Notes: a model not told the origin generated them from the letters alone. A stretch of DNA of 64,000 bases from Pseudothauera rhizosphaerae (GCF_004801305.1 NZ_SSOD01000008.1:178003-242002); one strand, 5' to 3'; counted from the stretch's first letter, positions 18,364 to 30,476 are shown. Numbers and translations: made by a program.

Positions 18364-19985
18364 GCCGGGCCGCGCAGGGCGGCGATGGCCTGCTGCAGGC
18401 CTAGGGTGGACGCGTCGCTGCCGGCCGGCGCTGCGCCCGCGAGGCGGCGCGCCATTTCCTTGCCCAGTTCCACGCCGTACTGGTCGAAGCTGTCGATGCC
18501 CCAGATCCAGCCCTGAACGAAGACCTTGTGCTCGTAGAGCGCCATCAGCGCGCCCAGCGCGAAGGGCTCCAGCATGGGCAGCAGCAGGGTGGTGCTGGCC
18601 TGGTTGCCGGGGATCGCCAGGTGGGGGGCCAGGCGGCGGACGTCCTCCTCGCTCGCGCCGCGGGCGCGCAGGGCAGCCTCCGCCTCGTCCAGGCTGCGGC
18701 CGTGGGTGAGGGCGGCGGCCTGGGCCAGTGCGTTGTCGGCCAGCGCCTGCCGGCGCGGATCGTTGCCATCGGCGATGACGATGAAATCCAGCGGAACGGC
18801 GCGCGTGCCCTGGTAGAGGAGCTGGTGGAAGGCGTGCTGGCCGACGGTGCCGGCACCGCCCCACACCACGGGCGAGGTCATCACCGCCGTGGTGCTGCCG
18901 TCGCGCAGCGTGCGCTTGCCGTTGCTCTCCATCTCCAGTTGCTGCAGCCAGGCCGGGAAGCTGCGCAGGCCGTGGGCGTAGGGCAGCACCGCCAGGGTTT
19001 CCTGGTCGAGGAAGTCGGTGTTCCACAGGCCCACGAGGCCCATCAGTACCGGCAGGTTGTCGGCGAAGGGGGCCGTGCGGAAGTGTTCGTCCATGGCCCG
19101 CGCGCCGGCCAGCAGGGCATCGAAGCGCGCCTCGCCGAGGGCGACGAGCAGCGGCAGGCCGATGGCCGACCACACGGAGTAACGCCCCCCCACCCATTCG
19201 GGCATGGGCAGCAGGCGCTCCGCGGCGATGCCGAAGGCGAGGGCGGCGGCGGTGGCGTTGGTGACGGCGGCGAAATGGGCGCCGATGTCGGCACTCTCGC
19301 CCAGGGCCGCCCGCAGCCAGGCGCGGGCGGCCTCGGCGTTGGCCAGCGTCTCGGCGGTGGTGAAGCTCTTGGAGGCGACGATGAACAGCGTCTCGGCCGG
19401 TTCGGCGTCGGCCAGGGCCTCGTCCAGTTCCTGCGGGTCGAGGTTGGCGGCGAACCGTACGCTCACCGGGTTGCGGCCGGCGGGGCCGGCCAGGGCTTCG
19501 GCGACCATGCGCGGACCGAGGTCCGAGCCGCCGATGCCGAGGTTGACCACGCGGCGGATGGTCCATCCGGTGCAGCCGGTGATCCGCCCATCGCGCAGTG
19601 CGGTGGCGAAGGCGCGCATGCGCTCGTTCGTGCGTGCGAAGGTGTCCGCATCGGCTGCCGGCGGCGGGCAGGTGCCCCGCAGCGCCATGTGCAGTGCCGC
19701 GCGGCCTTCGGTGTAATTGACCGGTTTGCCGCCGAACAGGGCGGCGATGCCTTCGGCCAGCCGCGCCTGGGCGGCGAGGTCCAGCAGGGCGGCGAGGGCC
19801 GCCGGGTCCAGGCGCTGGCGCGAGAAGTCGGCGAGCAGGCCGCAGGCGCGGCGGGACAGGGCATCGAAACGGGCGGGATCTTCGCTGAACAGGTTGCCGA
19901 CGCGCTGCGCCCCCAGGCGTTCGCGGTGGGTCTGCAGGACCTGCCAGGCCGGCAGGCGATGGGGCGGCACGAAAGCGTCAGTCAC
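18354..19985 (-). CDS. pgi: Glucose-6-phosphate isomerase
   Basis: 543 residues; interconverts glucose-6-phosphate and fructose-6-phosphate. Signatures include VVNLGIGGSDLGPRMV, the SKSFTTAETLANA loop, NGKRTLRDGSTT and the PGI signature around GQHAFHQLLYQG. The GTG at 19985 (then TDAFVPPHRLPAW) is chosen because it lies just inside the end of the upstream glycosyltransferase gene (eight-base overlap) and gives the normal length; the long upstream extension is out of character. Confidence 0.94.
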   Translation of the reverse strand: MTDAFVPPHRLPAWQVLQTHRERLGAQRVGNLFSEDPARFDALSRRACGLLADFSRQRLDPAALAALLDLAAQARLAEGIAALFGGKPVNYTEGRAALHMALRGTCPPPAADADTFARTNERMRAFATALRDGRITGCTGWTIRRVVNLGIGGSDLGPRMVAEALAGPAGRNPVSVRFAANLDPQELDEALADAEPAETLFIVASKSFTTAETLANAEAARAWLRAALGESADIGAHFAAVTNATAAALAFGIAAERLLPMPEWVGGRYSVWSAIGLPLLVALGEARFDALLAGARAMDEHFRTAPFADNLPVLMGLVGLWNTDFLDQETLAVLPYAHGLRSFPAWLQQLEMESNGKRTLRDGSTTAVMTSPVVWGGAGTVGQHAFHQLLYQGTRAVPLDFIVIADGNDPRRQALADNALAQAAALTHGRSLDEAEAALRARGASEEDVRRLAPHLAIPGNQASTTLLLPMLEPFALGALMALYEHKVFVQGWIWGIDSFDQYGVELGKEMARRLAGAAPAGSDASTLGLQQAIAALRGPAQP

Positions 19986-21627
19986 GTTGATAGAGCCGGA
20001 AGATTTCCAGTTGCCTGCCGCCGCCGCGGCGATGTTCCCACAGCAGCTTCCACTCGTCCGGCAGCGTGCGCGGCCCGGCGCGGCGGTCGTCGTGCACCAG
20101 CAGCAGCTTGCACGGACTGCCCGCTTCCCGCACCGGTTCCGGGCGCAGGCCGGCGAAGTAGTCCAGCGAGGCGCGCACCGCCGGCGACAGGCCGGTGGTG
20201 GCGACGCAGTCCGAGTGTTCGTCGGCCAGCACGCGGGCAAGGGATTCGGCTGGCGCGCGGTAGCTGCGGCCGTAGTCGAACCAGGGCATCAGCAGCGCCA
20301 CCGCCAGGCACCACAGCATGGTCATGCCCAGCGCCCAGTTGCCCGGGCCGCGGTTGGGCGTGCGGGGCAGGCGCCACGCGAACACGAGCCAGGCCGCCGT
20401 GATGCCCGCGCCGATGAGCGCCATCGCCGTCTCGCCGTGGAGCACGAAGCCGGGGCCGTAGCGTTCCACGTGGCGGGCGAGGCCCGGCGGCCAGGCGATC
20501 ACCTGGGCCGTCCAGCCGAGCCAGACCAGCACGGCGAACACGCCGAAGGTCATCACCCCGAACCAGTCGAAGGCGTTCGCCGCGCCGCGGCGCAGCACGG
20601 GCGCGCCGGAGGCGGCCAGCAGCGCGAACGGGGCGATCAGCGGCAGCAGCGCAACGCGGGTGTCGCGCTCGCTCAGGGCCAGCCACAGGGCCACCAGCAG
20701 GATCGCCGCGATCGGCAGCACCACCGGCAGGCCGAGCAGGCGCCGGCGCGCGATCCACAGGCCCCACAGCGCGATCGGCCACAGGGGCCAGACGAACCAG
20801 CCGATGTCCTTGAACAGGCCGCCGACTTCGGCGACCGGCAGCGGTTCGCCGACCAGGACGGCGAGATCCTGCGTCCACCAGAAACGGAATAGCTCCGGGT
20901 CCTGGTAGTGCAGGGCCACCGGCCACACGGCGCCCAGCACCAGCGCCAGGGTGAGGCCGAGCAGCACGGCGCCGCTGGTGCGCGGGGTGCGGCACTCCGG
21001 GCAGACCAGCAGCACCAGCAGGAAGAGCGGCACGGTGAGCAGCACGGCGGCGAAACCCCCGGCCACAAAGGCCAGCGCGGCGCCGAGGGCGGCCTGCAGG
21101 GCGCCCGCGAGCGGCGCGGCGGTCAGGCGGGAGAGCCCCGCCAGCGTGAGCGCCTGCATGGCGACCACGGCCAGCATGGGCTGGGTTTCGTGGGCATGGA
21201 TGACCAGCCCCAGCGTGCCGAGGGTGAGCAGCACCGCCGCATTGCGGGTCTCGCGGCCGTAGAGGCGGCCGCTGGCCTGGGCGATCCAGTACAGCGCGAG
21301 GGCGGTGAACAGGGCGGTGGCGAGGCGGGCGCCGTCGTGCAGCGGCAGCACCCAGGCGAAGGCCCGGGCCAGCAGCGCCGACGCCCAGTAGTACAGGGGC
21401 GGAAAGTCGGCCACCGGCTCGCCGGCGAGGCGGGGGAAGAGCAGGCCCTCGCCCTGCAGCATGCCGAGCACCGGGCCGAAATGGGCGGCGTCGTCGCCGC
21501 GCCAGGGATCGTGGCCGGTCAGCCCGGCCAGCAGGTAGACGACGGCCAGCACGATCAGTCCGAGCGGACTGAACAGGCGATGGATCAGTGAAATGGGCGG
21601 CCGGGGGGGCGTGGGCGTCAGCGGCAT
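19978..21627 (-). CDS. ArnT-like membrane glycosyltransferase (GT-C fold)
   Basis: 549 residues with about ten to twelve hydrophobic helices and a periplasmic C-terminal part. The early acidic motif (HDPWRGDDAAHFG) and PLYYWASALLARAF match the dolichyl-phosphate-mannose mannosyltransferase / ArnT superfamily, which moves sugars from lipid carriers on the periplasmic side. The acceptor (lipid A, protein or polysaccharide) cannot be told from the sequence. Its end overlaps the pgi start by eight bases. Confidence 0.8.
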   Translation of the reverse strand: MPLTPTPPRPPISLIHRLFSPLGLIVLAVVYLLAGLTGHDPWRGDDAAHFGPVLGMLQGEGLLFPRLAGEPVADFPPLYYWASALLARAFAWVLPLHDGARLATALFTALALYWIAQASGRLYGRETRNAAVLLTLGTLGLVIHAHETQPMLAVVAMQALTLAGLSRLTAAPLAGALQAALGAALAFVAGGFAAVLLTVPLFLLVLLVCPECRTPRTSGAVLLGLTLALVLGAVWPVALHYQDPELFRFWWTQDLAVLVGEPLPVAEVGGLFKDIGWFVWPLWPIALWGLWIARRRLLGLPVVLPIAAILLVALWLALSERDTRVALLPLIAPFALLAASGAPVLRRGAANAFDWFGVMTFGVFAVLVWLGWTAQVIAWPPGLARHVERYGPGFVLHGETAMALIGAGITAAWLVFAWRLPRTPNRGPGNWALGMTMLWCLAVALLMPWFDYGRSYRAPAESLARVLADEHSDCVATTGLSPAVRASLDYFAGLRPEPVREAGSPCKLLLVHDDRRAGPRTLPDEWKLLWEHRRGGGRQLEIFRLYQRD

Positions 21628-21731
21628 CGTTGTTCTTCGGCGTCGTCGGGAGGTCCGGTGACGAAGGCAAATCAGGCGTGGGATTCTATCCTTCCAGGAC
21701 GTTTCATGCCGGTCAGGTTGCCACCGGCAAC

Positions 21732-21763
21732 AAAAAAGGCAGCCGCGGCTGCCTTTTTTGCGG
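21732..21763 (-). terminator. Terminator after rpmE
   Basis: Thirteen-base arms (21732-21744 and 21747-21759: A6 GGCAGCC and GGCTGCC T6) around a tiny GC-rich loop. It lies about a dozen bases beyond the rpmE stop codon, and its symmetry would let it act in both directions. Confidence 0.88.
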
Positions 21764-21775
21764 AAATCGCTCCGT

Positions 21776-21994
21776 TCAGCCCAGGCGCTGGACGTTGCCG
21801 TACTTCTGGCGGAAGCGCTCGACGCGGCCGGCGGTGTCCACGATCTTCTGCTTGCCGGTGTAGAACGGGTGGCAGGCGGAGCACACTTCCACGTGCAGGG
21901 CGGGCTTGCCCAGGGTGGAGCGGGTGGTGAAGGTGTTGCCGCAGGAGCAGGTCACCGCGACTTCGGCGTACTTGGGATGGATGTCCGCTTTCAT
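21776..21994 (-). CDS. rpmE: 50S ribosomal protein L31
   Basis: 72 residues starting [12 protein letters not shown]. Cys residues in CSCGNTF and in [13 protein letters not shown] form the zinc site of the metal-binding (C+) form, in contrast to the zinc-free paralogue YkgM. The ATG at 21994 is the family start. It is divergent from the dihydrouridine synthase gene and followed by a strong terminator. Confidence 0.96.
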   Translation of the reverse strand: MKADIHPKYAEVAVTCSCGNTFTTRSTLGKPALHVEVCSACHPFYTGKQKIVDTAGRVERFRQKYGNVQRLG

Positions 21995-22140
21995 GATCGG
22001 TCCTTGATGCAGGCGGGCGGTGGATGTGGCCGCCCTGGGTGTTGGAAACGCGCGATTATCCCGTACTGTGCCGGATAAGGCAAGGCACCGCCCCACCAGC
22101 TAGAATGCGCGCCTTGTCCCTTACCCCCATGCCGCCGCCG

Positions 22141-23109
22141 ATGAACACTGCCGACGTCCACATCATGCTTGCTCCGATGGAGGGGGTGGCGGATTTCGTG
22201 CTGCGCGACGTGCTCACCCGCATCGGCGGTTACGACGCGGCGGTGTCGGAGTTCGTGCGTGTGTCGGGTTCCGTGCTGCCGGAGCGAACCTACGAGCGCA
22301 TCTGCCCCGAGATTGGCAACGGCAGCCGCACCGCCGCGGGAACCCCGGTGGCGGTGCAACTGCTCGGCAGCGATCCGGCGCTGCTGGGCGAGAACGCCGC
22401 CCGCCTCGCCGCGCTTTCGCCCCATGGCATCGACCTGAACTTCGGTTGTCCGGCCAGGGTCGTCAACCGCCACGGCGGCGGGGCGATGCTGCTCGACGAG
22501 CCCGTGCTGCTGAACCGCATCGCCGCCGCAGTGCGCCGCGCCACGCCGGCGCACATCCCGGTCACGGCGAAGATGCGCCTGGGCGTATCCGATCCGTCCA
22601 GGGCCCTGGAGTGCGCCCGTGCGCTGGCCGACGGCGGCGTGCAGGCGCTGGTGGTGCATGCGCGGACCAAGGCGCAGGGCTACCGCGCGCCGGCCCATTG
22701 GGAGTGGGTGGCGCGCATCCGTGACGGCCTGGCCGTGCCGGTCGTCGCCAACGGCGAGGTGTGGAGCGTGGGCGACTGGGAGCGCTGCCGGGAGGTGGGC
22801 GGCGGCCGGGACGTGATGCTGGGCCGCGGGGCCGTGTCCGATCCCTGGCTCGCCCTGCGGATACGCGGCGCCCGCAATCCCGTGCCGAGTTGCGAGGACT
22901 GGCTCGCGCTGCGGCCGTTCATCGCGCAGTACTGGGCGGGCGTGCAGAAGCGCGCGGCACCGGTGCACGCCTGCGGGCGGCTGAAGATGTGGCTGAACAT
23001 GCTGCGGCGCCACTGGGGCGAGGCCGAGGGGCTGTACCGGGCAGTGTGTGCGCTGGGCGATGCGGGCGAGGTTTCCGCGGTGCTGCGCGGGCACGGTATT
23101 GCCTGCTGA
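22141..23109 (+). CDS. dusC: tRNA-dihydrouridine synthase (DusC-like)
   Basis: 322 residues; FMN enzyme that reduces uridine in tRNA. LAPMEGVADFVLRDVL, the catalytic Cys C103 in NFGCPARVVNRHGGG, KMRLGV and VVHARTKAQGY are clear. The PARVVN variant of the usual PSPKVT block points to DusC (U16). ATG at 22141 is used; an ATG 12 bases upstream is also possible. A TAGAAT -10-like hexamer lies at 22101-22106. Confidence 0.88.
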   Translation: MNTADVHIMLAPMEGVADFVLRDVLTRIGGYDAAVSEFVRVSGSVLPERTYERICPEIGNGSRTAAGTPVAVQLLGSDPALLGENAARLAALSPHGIDLNFGCPARVVNRHGGGAMLLDEPVLLNRIAAAVRRATPAHIPVTAKMRLGVSDPSRALECARALADGGVQALVVHARTKAQGYRAPAHWEWVARIRDGLAVPVVANGEVWSVGDWERCREVGGGRDVMLGRGAVSDPWLALRIRGARNPVPSCEDWLALRPFIAQYWAGVQKRAAPVHACGRLKMWLNMLRRHWGEAEGLYRAVCALGDAGEVSAVLRGHGIAC

Positions 23110-23149
23110 GGAGGTTCCGCTTTGCCGGCAGGCGTCCGGGCGTGGAGCT

Positions 23150-23776
23150 TCATGGCTTCCAGGCACAGCCCGCGAGCGTCTCGCCGCCCAGTCGGCCTTG
23201 CACCGACCAGCCCGAGACCAACCCGTTTTCCCGGTCCAGGCAGTGGCCCCGGCGCAGCGTCCAGTGGCCGTTCGTTCCGCCGGCGAGGTGGAGGCGGACC
23301 GTGACGGGGCCGGCCGCCTGCTCTTCGAACGGGGCGCGGAAGTCCGGCTGTGCTTCCCGTTCCACGCGCAGCACGTCCCCGGTGGCCGTCAGGCGCCACG
23401 CGGGCTGGCCGCCCATCGCGTGCCACGTGTCGGCGGTATGGCGCGGCGCATGGCAGCGTGCGTCGGTGTGCGCGAAGTTGATGCCCGTCATCCGCAGCGT
23501 CCCCGCTTCGGCCGTGCCGAAGAGTTCCGCGTAGAGCGGCCTTTCCGCCGTGAGGCCGAGCGCCCTGAGCGCCGAGGCAGCCTCGCCGTTCGGCGAGACG
23601 TCGTCGACGTGGACGTAGCTGCGCTCCCGGCAGGGCGAGAAGATCATCCGCCCGCCGTGGAGGATCATCAGGCCCCGCGCGATGTTCTCCGGTGCGTCCG
23701 GAGGCGGGGCGGTCCCCGCTGCGGGGAGCGGTAGCAGGGCGGCGGAGGCCAGGGCGGCGAGCAGGGTCTTTTTCAT
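23150..23776 (-). CDS. Secreted protein, COG3650-like
   Basis: 208 residues with a Sec signal peptide (MKKTLLAALASAALLPLPAAGTA). The mature part reads IFSPCRERSYVHVDDVSPNGEAASALRALG and later WHAMGGQPAWRL, resembling the COG3650/NlpE-like periplasmic proteins of unknown function. It is the last gene of the leftward copper-handling operon, 31 bases after the SCO gene. Four or more Cys residues (including CAWKP at the end) could form disulfides. No metal motif is evident. Confidence 0.6.
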   Translation of the reverse strand: MKKTLLAALASAALLPLPAAGTAPPPDAPENIARGLMILHGGRMIFSPCRERSYVHVDDVSPNGEAASALRALGLTAERPLYAELFGTAEAGTLRMTGINFAHTDARCHAPRHTADTWHAMGGQPAWRLTATGDVLRVEREAQPDFRAPFEEQAAGPVTVRLHLAGGTNGHWTLRRGHCLDRENGLVSGWSVQGRLGGETLAGCAWKP

Positions 23777-23807
23777 CGGTAGGTCGGTCTGTGGGACATG
23801 GGGGCGG

Positions 23808-24404
23808 CTATTCATCTGCGATGAAGGAGAGGATTTCGTCTGCGATCCGTGCGGCCGGCGTGCCGTAGCCGAATTTCCTGAGAAACTCGCCGTCCTTGCC
23901 GAGAAGGTAGAGGCCCGCGGAGTGGTCGACCGAGTAGTAGCCCTTTCCGGCGTCGTTCTCGTCCACCCTGGCATATCGCACCTTGAAGTTGGCCGCCGCG
24001 CGTGCCACCAGTTCGGGCGAGCCGCCGAGGCCGAGGATGCGCGGGTCGAAGTATCGCGTGTAGTTCCCGAGCACGTCGCGCGTGTCGCGTTGCGGGTCCA
24101 CGGTGATGAAGATGGCCTGCAGAGGGGCGTCGCCCAGGATGCGCAGCACTTCCGCCATGTCGAGCAGAGTCGTCGGGCAGATGTCGGGACAGAAGGTGTA
24201 GCCGAACGTGATCAACTGGAAGCGGCCGCGGAAATCCTCGTCGGTGACGGCGCCGCCGTCCGGCCCGACGAGCAGGTAGCGCGTGCGCAGCGGCGCCGGC
24301 TCCTCCTCCCCGGGCCCGGTGGGCGCGCCGTCCGCATACGGGACGCCGGGCTGCAGGACCAATGCCGCGGCGACGAGCGCGCGGCCGATCAGGTGCCGGC
24401 TCAT
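23808..24404 (-). CDS. SCO1/SenC family copper metallochaperone
   Basis: 198 residues: N-terminal hydrophobic signal, then a thioredoxin fold with the Cu ligands C72 and C76 in FGYTFCPDICPTT and H161 in VDHSAGLY. This family matures CuA sites of cytochrome oxidase; in clusters beside nos genes it can supply NosZ. It lies between a small secreted protein and a COG3650-like gene, downstream of PCu(A)C. Overlaps the preceding gene by four bases, which indicates translational coupling. Confidence 0.9.
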   Translation of the reverse strand: MSRHLIGRALVAAALVLQPGVPYADGAPTGPGEEEPAPLRTRYLLVGPDGGAVTDEDFRGRFQLITFGYTFCPDICPTTLLDMAEVLRILGDAPLQAIFITVDPQRDTRDVLGNYTRYFDPRILGLGGSPELVARAAANFKVRYARVDENDAGKGYYSVDHSAGLYLLGKDGEFLRKFGYGTPAARIADEILSFIADE

Positions 24405-24754
24405 GGCTGCCGCACGGCGTGCAGCAGGGCCTCGCGCGCGGCATCGATCTGCGCGGCGAGGGTACGGCCGTCCGGGCATTCGCCGCCGGAGCGGCCGATC
24501 TCGAGATAGGCTTCCTGCGTGGCGCGCTCGAAGTGCTCGCCGATCGCCCGTTCCTTGGGCGCCACCTCGATCAGGAGTTCCCGCACGCGGGCGGTGAGTG
24601 CGCCCTGCCGGCAGGCGAGCGCAAGTCCGTTGAGCTGGCCCAGTTCTTCGACCGCCTGCTCGATCCCCCCGGGCTGGGCGGTATGGGCGGGCAGTGCGAG
24701 TGCGATCAGCGCGGCGGCGCATGCGCCGGTGAGGATGCCGATTCGGTGCGACAT
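24401..24754 (-). CDS. Small exported protein of unknown family
   Basis: 117 residues with a signal peptide (MSHRIGILTGACAAALIALALPAHTA). The mature part is helical with two Cys residues (LACRQG and GECPDG). I do not recognise the family. The ATG at 24754 is preferred to an ATG 15 bases upstream because AAGGAG lies between them at ideal spacing. It sits between PCu(A)C and SCO genes, so a role in periplasmic copper delivery is a reasonable guess. Confidence 0.6.
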   Translation of the reverse strand: MSHRIGILTGACAAALIALALPAHTAQPGGIEQAVEELGQLNGLALACRQGALTARVRELLIEVAPKERAIGEHFERATQEAYLEIGRSGGECPDGRTLAAQIDAAREALLHAVRQP

Positions 24755-24785
24755 GGGTTTCTCCTTCATTCGATGCGGGCGCCGT

Positions 24786-25244
24786 TCAGTGGCCGCCCGC
24801 GCCTTGCATGCCGGTCGCCGGGCGAACCACCGGAGCGTCTACCCGCAGGCTCGAACCGTCGTCGAACTGCAGTTCGAGCGGCACGACATCGCCTTCGCCG
24901 AGTGGCGACTTCAGGTCCATCAGCATCACGTGGAGTCCGCCCGGCTGGAGCACCGCTTCGCCGCCGGCCCGGATTGCGATCGCCTCGATGCGGCGCATCT
25001 TCATCATGCCGTCTTCGTGGCGGTGGGTGTGCAGTTCCGCCCTGCCGGCCGCCGGGCTGCTGGCGGCAACCAGGCGCACCTCGGTTGCACCGGTGTTCCG
25101 GAGCGTCATGAAGGCGCCTGCCGCGGGCGCGTTCGGCGGAGGCTGGCGGACGTGGGGGTTGCCGGCGGAAACCGAATTGCCCGCACCCGCGAATGCGAGG
25201 CAGGGCAGGGCGAGACCGAGGGCGATCAGGTGCTTGATGTGCAT
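24786..25244 (-). CDS. PCu(A)C copper chaperone (DUF461)
   Basis: 152 residues with a signal peptide ending near FAGAG. The Cu(I) site is the exact family motif H-X10-M-X21-H-X-M: H72, M83, H105, M107. These periplasmic chaperones hand copper to SCO or directly to CuA sites. A His-containing tail (GAGGH) ends the protein. The first 19 bases overlap the end of the FixH-like gene, and SCO follows further down the same transcript. Confidence 0.93.
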   Translation of the reverse strand: MHIKHLIALGLALPCLAFAGAGNSVSAGNPHVRQPPPNAPAAGAFMTLRNTGATEVRLVAASSPAAGRAELHTHRHEDGMMKMRRIEAIAIRAGGEAVLQPGGLHVMLMDLKSPLGEGDVVPLELQFDDGSSLRVDAPVVRPATGMQGAGGH

Positions 25245-25798
25245 CGGGACTCCTTGTGCGAGGCGTGGAGCGTGTTCCGGCTTCGTTCGGAAAGCGCTTC
25301 CTCGCCGGTATCGAACACGTAGGGGATCAGGATGCGGCCGCGGCCGGTATGGAGGATCACCGTGGCGCGCCATTTCATCGGCCCGCTGCTGCATACCGGC
25401 AGCACCGCCTCCGCCGCGTAGCTGTCGTCGGCAACCGGGGCGAGCGTCACGAGGTTGGACCCCATGTTCATCTCCACGCCGGTGAAATCGATCTCGATCT
25501 TGCGCGGGGCGAGGCCCTCGGTCGCCACCCGGACGCGGAAGGCCTGGGCGAGCGGGATCGGACGCGGCTCGAAACGGACTTCGATCCGCCCCGCCGCGAG
25601 GGTCGCGGTGCATGGTCCGTGGTGCAGGCTGCACCCGGGATCGGGCGCCGCGACGAAGTCCGGCTGCGGAAACAGGATCGGCTCCAACCAGTAGGCGGCG
25701 ACGGCGAGCGCCAGCGCCACGGCGGCGGCGATCAAGCCCTGCCTCACGCCCCGCCTGCCCGTGGCAGGCCCGGCCGTCTGGTGAAGTGCGTCCTGCAT
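25226..25798 (-). CDS. FixH-like single-span membrane protein
   Basis: 190 residues: one N-terminal transmembrane helix (about 21-39), then a periplasmic beta domain. The part FTGVEMNMGSNLVTLAP followed by VLPVCSSGPMKWRATV resembles the FixH/YtkA fold seen in copper-export or oxidase-assembly gene sets. Met, His and Cys residues (CSLHHGPC, MNM, CSSGPM) could bind copper. It is the first gene of the copper operon and diverges from the sensor kinase gene, with the palindrome-like element in between. Confidence 0.65.
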   Translation of the reverse strand: MQDALHQTAGPATGRRGVRQGLIAAAVALALAVAAYWLEPILFPQPDFVAAPDPGCSLHHGPCTATLAAGRIEVRFEPRPIPLAQAFRVRVATEGLAPRKIEIDFTGVEMNMGSNLVTLAPVADDSYAAEAVLPVCSSGPMKWRATVILHTGRGRILIPYVFDTGEEALSERSRNTLHASHKESRCTSST

Positions 25799-25967
25799 GG
25801 ATTCCTCCGCTGCCGCGCTCCCATGCGTCGGCTTTCCTGCCCGTATGTGGCGACCGCGGGGGGCGGCCGCGCATCCGTTTTTTCTGTTGACGGATTGTGC
25901 GCATCGGCCGCGGAGCATCGAAAGGTGACGATTCCTGAAAAGACGCCGTAAGGATGTCCGAAGGGGC

Positions 25968-25983
25968 TTAGGAATAGTCTTAA
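25968..25983. promoter_or_regulatory. 7-2-7 inverted repeat upstream of the sensor kinase operon
   Basis: TTAGGAATAGTCTTAA matches the perfect palindrome upstream of nosZ (30522-30537) at 14 of 16 positions. It lies between the divergent copper operon and kinase operon. A heptamer pair with two-base spacing is the usual site shape of NarL/FixJ-type regulators, and such a regulator is encoded in the adjacent operon. Confidence 0.55.
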
Positions 25984-26080
25984 GCCATGTTTCCGGTTCA
26001 TGCGGGGCGCGCATCGGGGCGTGTTCCGGCCATGTTGACGGGTCGCGCAAAGGGGCGCAGAGTCGGCCCCGCAATTCATC

Positions 26081-28692
<2,612 letters not shown>

Positions 28693-28696
<4 letters not shown>

Positions 28697-29823
28697 ACGA
28701 AAGCACAGCGACAGCCGCCGGGCAGGCGGAAATCCTGATCGTGGACGACACCATCGGGTCGCTCAATCTGCTGGGCGATCTGCTCTCCGGCGCGGGCTAC
28801 ACGGTGCGCGCGGCGCAGGACGGGCGCATGGCGCTGCGCTCGGCGCGTGCGCGTCCGCCCGAACTGATCCTGCTCGACGTGCGCATGCCGGGGATGGACG
28901 GCTACGAGCTGTGCCGGCTCCTCAAGCGCGACGCCCAGACGCGCGACGTGCCCGTCATCTTCCTGTCCGCGCTGCACGAGACCGGGGACATGGTGAAGGG
29001 CTTTTCCCTCGGCGCGGTGGATTACGTCGCCAAACCCTTCCAGCCCGACGAGGTACTCGCCCGCGTGCGCACGCATATCGAACTCTACCGGCTGCAGACG
29101 CGGCTCGAGGAGCGGGTGGACGAGCGCACCGAGCAGTTGCGCCGTTCCGAATGCGCGCTCAGGGTCTCGCAGGAGCGCCTGCGCGAACTCACCCGCTTCC
29201 TGCAGGACGTGCGGGAGGACGAGCGCACCTCCATCGCCCGCGAACTGCACGACGAACTCGGCCAGGCCCTGACCGCGCTGCGCATCGACCTGGGCTGGCT
29301 GCGCAAGAAATGCGGCGATGCCGGCGGGCCGTGCAAGGAGCGGATCGACGCCGCGCACGGCCTGGTCGAGCGCACCATCGAATCCCTGCGGCGGATCTCC
29401 GAGGGCCTGCGCCCCGGCATGCTCGACGTTCTCGGGCTGTGCGCGGCGCTCGAGCACCTGGTCCTGCAGTTCGAGAAGCGCTGGTCCATCGCCTGCACCT
29501 TCCGCGCCGACCGGGACGAATACGATCTCGACGCGAGCCAGTCGATCGCGGTGTTCCGCCTCGTGCAGGAGGCACTGACCAACGTCTCGCGCCATGCGCA
29601 GGCGACCCACGTGGAGATCCGGATGAAGGAATCGGACGGGCAACTGCACCTGGCCATCCAGGACGACGGCGTCGGCTTCGAGCACCAGGCGCCCAGGCGG
29701 GGGTTCGGGCTGCTCGGCATGTCGGAGCGGGTGAGCATGCTGGGCGGCGAAATGAGCGTAGATGGCAGCCACGGCACCCGCATCGCCGTCGTCCTGCCCC
29801 TGACCAGCGGAGCTGAACGATGA
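28693..29823 (+). CDS. Receiver-HisKA_3 sensor histidine kinase
   Basis: 376 residues: an N-terminal receiver domain (about 14-130; LLDVRMPGMDGYEL, KPF), a coiled-coil linker, then HisKA_3 dimerisation with the phospho-His in ARELHDELGQALTALRIDLG and a C-terminal ATPase (LVQEALTNVSRHAQA, GFGLLGMSERV). No membrane segment, so it is cytoplasmic; the receiver suggests it is phosphorylated by the hybrid kinase encoded upstream. Four-base overlaps with both neighbours show strict coupling. HisKA_3 kinases partner with NarL-type regulators, which fits the next gene. Confidence 0.9.
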
Positions 29824-30476
29824 TTCGAATACTCATTGCCGACGACCACGACATCCTGCGCGCGGGGCTCAAGCACATCCTGAGCGAGTCGGGCGACATC
29901 ACGGTCGGCGGCGAAGCGAGCAACGGCGCCGAAGCCATGGCCAGGCTGCGCAGCGGACAGTGGGATGCCGCCGTGCTCGACCTCAACATGCCCGGCCGCA
30001 ACGGCATCGAGCTCATCAAGCAGGTCAAGGACGAGTTCCCGCGCCTGCCCATTCTGATCCTGAGCATGTACAAGGAGGACATCTACGCGGTGCGCGCCCT
30101 GAAGGCCGGCGCCTCCGGCTACCTGTGCAAGGACAACGCGGAAGCGCTGCTTGCCGAGGCCATCCGCAAGATCGTCGCCGGCGGCCTCTTCATCAACCAG
30201 AGCGTGGCCGAGAACCTCACCCGCGACATCCTCCAGGGACGCCACACCCAGTTGCCCCACAACCGGCTCACCGACCGCAACTATCAGATCTTCCTCATGC
30301 TCGTGCAGGGCATGGGGGTGTCCGAGATCGCGCGGCGGCTCAATCTCAGCGTCAAGACCGTCAGCACGCACAAGGCCAACATCCAGGCCAAGATGGGCCT
30401 CGGCAACACCGCCGAACTCGTCCGCTATGCCGTTCAGCATCACCTCATCGAGGGCGATGCACCCATGCCAGAGTAG
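29820..30476 (+). CDS. NarL/FixJ-type response regulator
   Basis: 218 residues. Receiver with phospho-acceptor D54 (AVLDLNMPGRNG) and K in LCKDNAEAL; LuxR-type helix-turn-helix at about 150-205 (LTDRNYQIFLMLVQGMGVSEIARRL, VKTVSTHKANI). Last gene of the three-gene signalling operon and immediately upstream of nosZ, separated by 214 bases that contain a perfect 7-2-7 palindrome. It is therefore the likely regulator of nosZ and of its own operon; this is an inference from position and site shape. Confidence 0.92.
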   Translation: MIRILIADDHDILRAGLKHILSESGDITVGGEASNGAEAMARLRSGQWDAAVLDLNMPGRNGIELIKQVKDEFPRLPILILSMYKEDIYAVRALKAGASGYLCKDNAEALLAEAIRKIVAGGLFINQSVAENLTRDILQGRHTQLPHNRLTDRNYQIFLMLVQGMGVSEIARRLNLSVKTVSTHKANIQAKMGLGNTAELVRYAVQHHLIEGDAPMPE

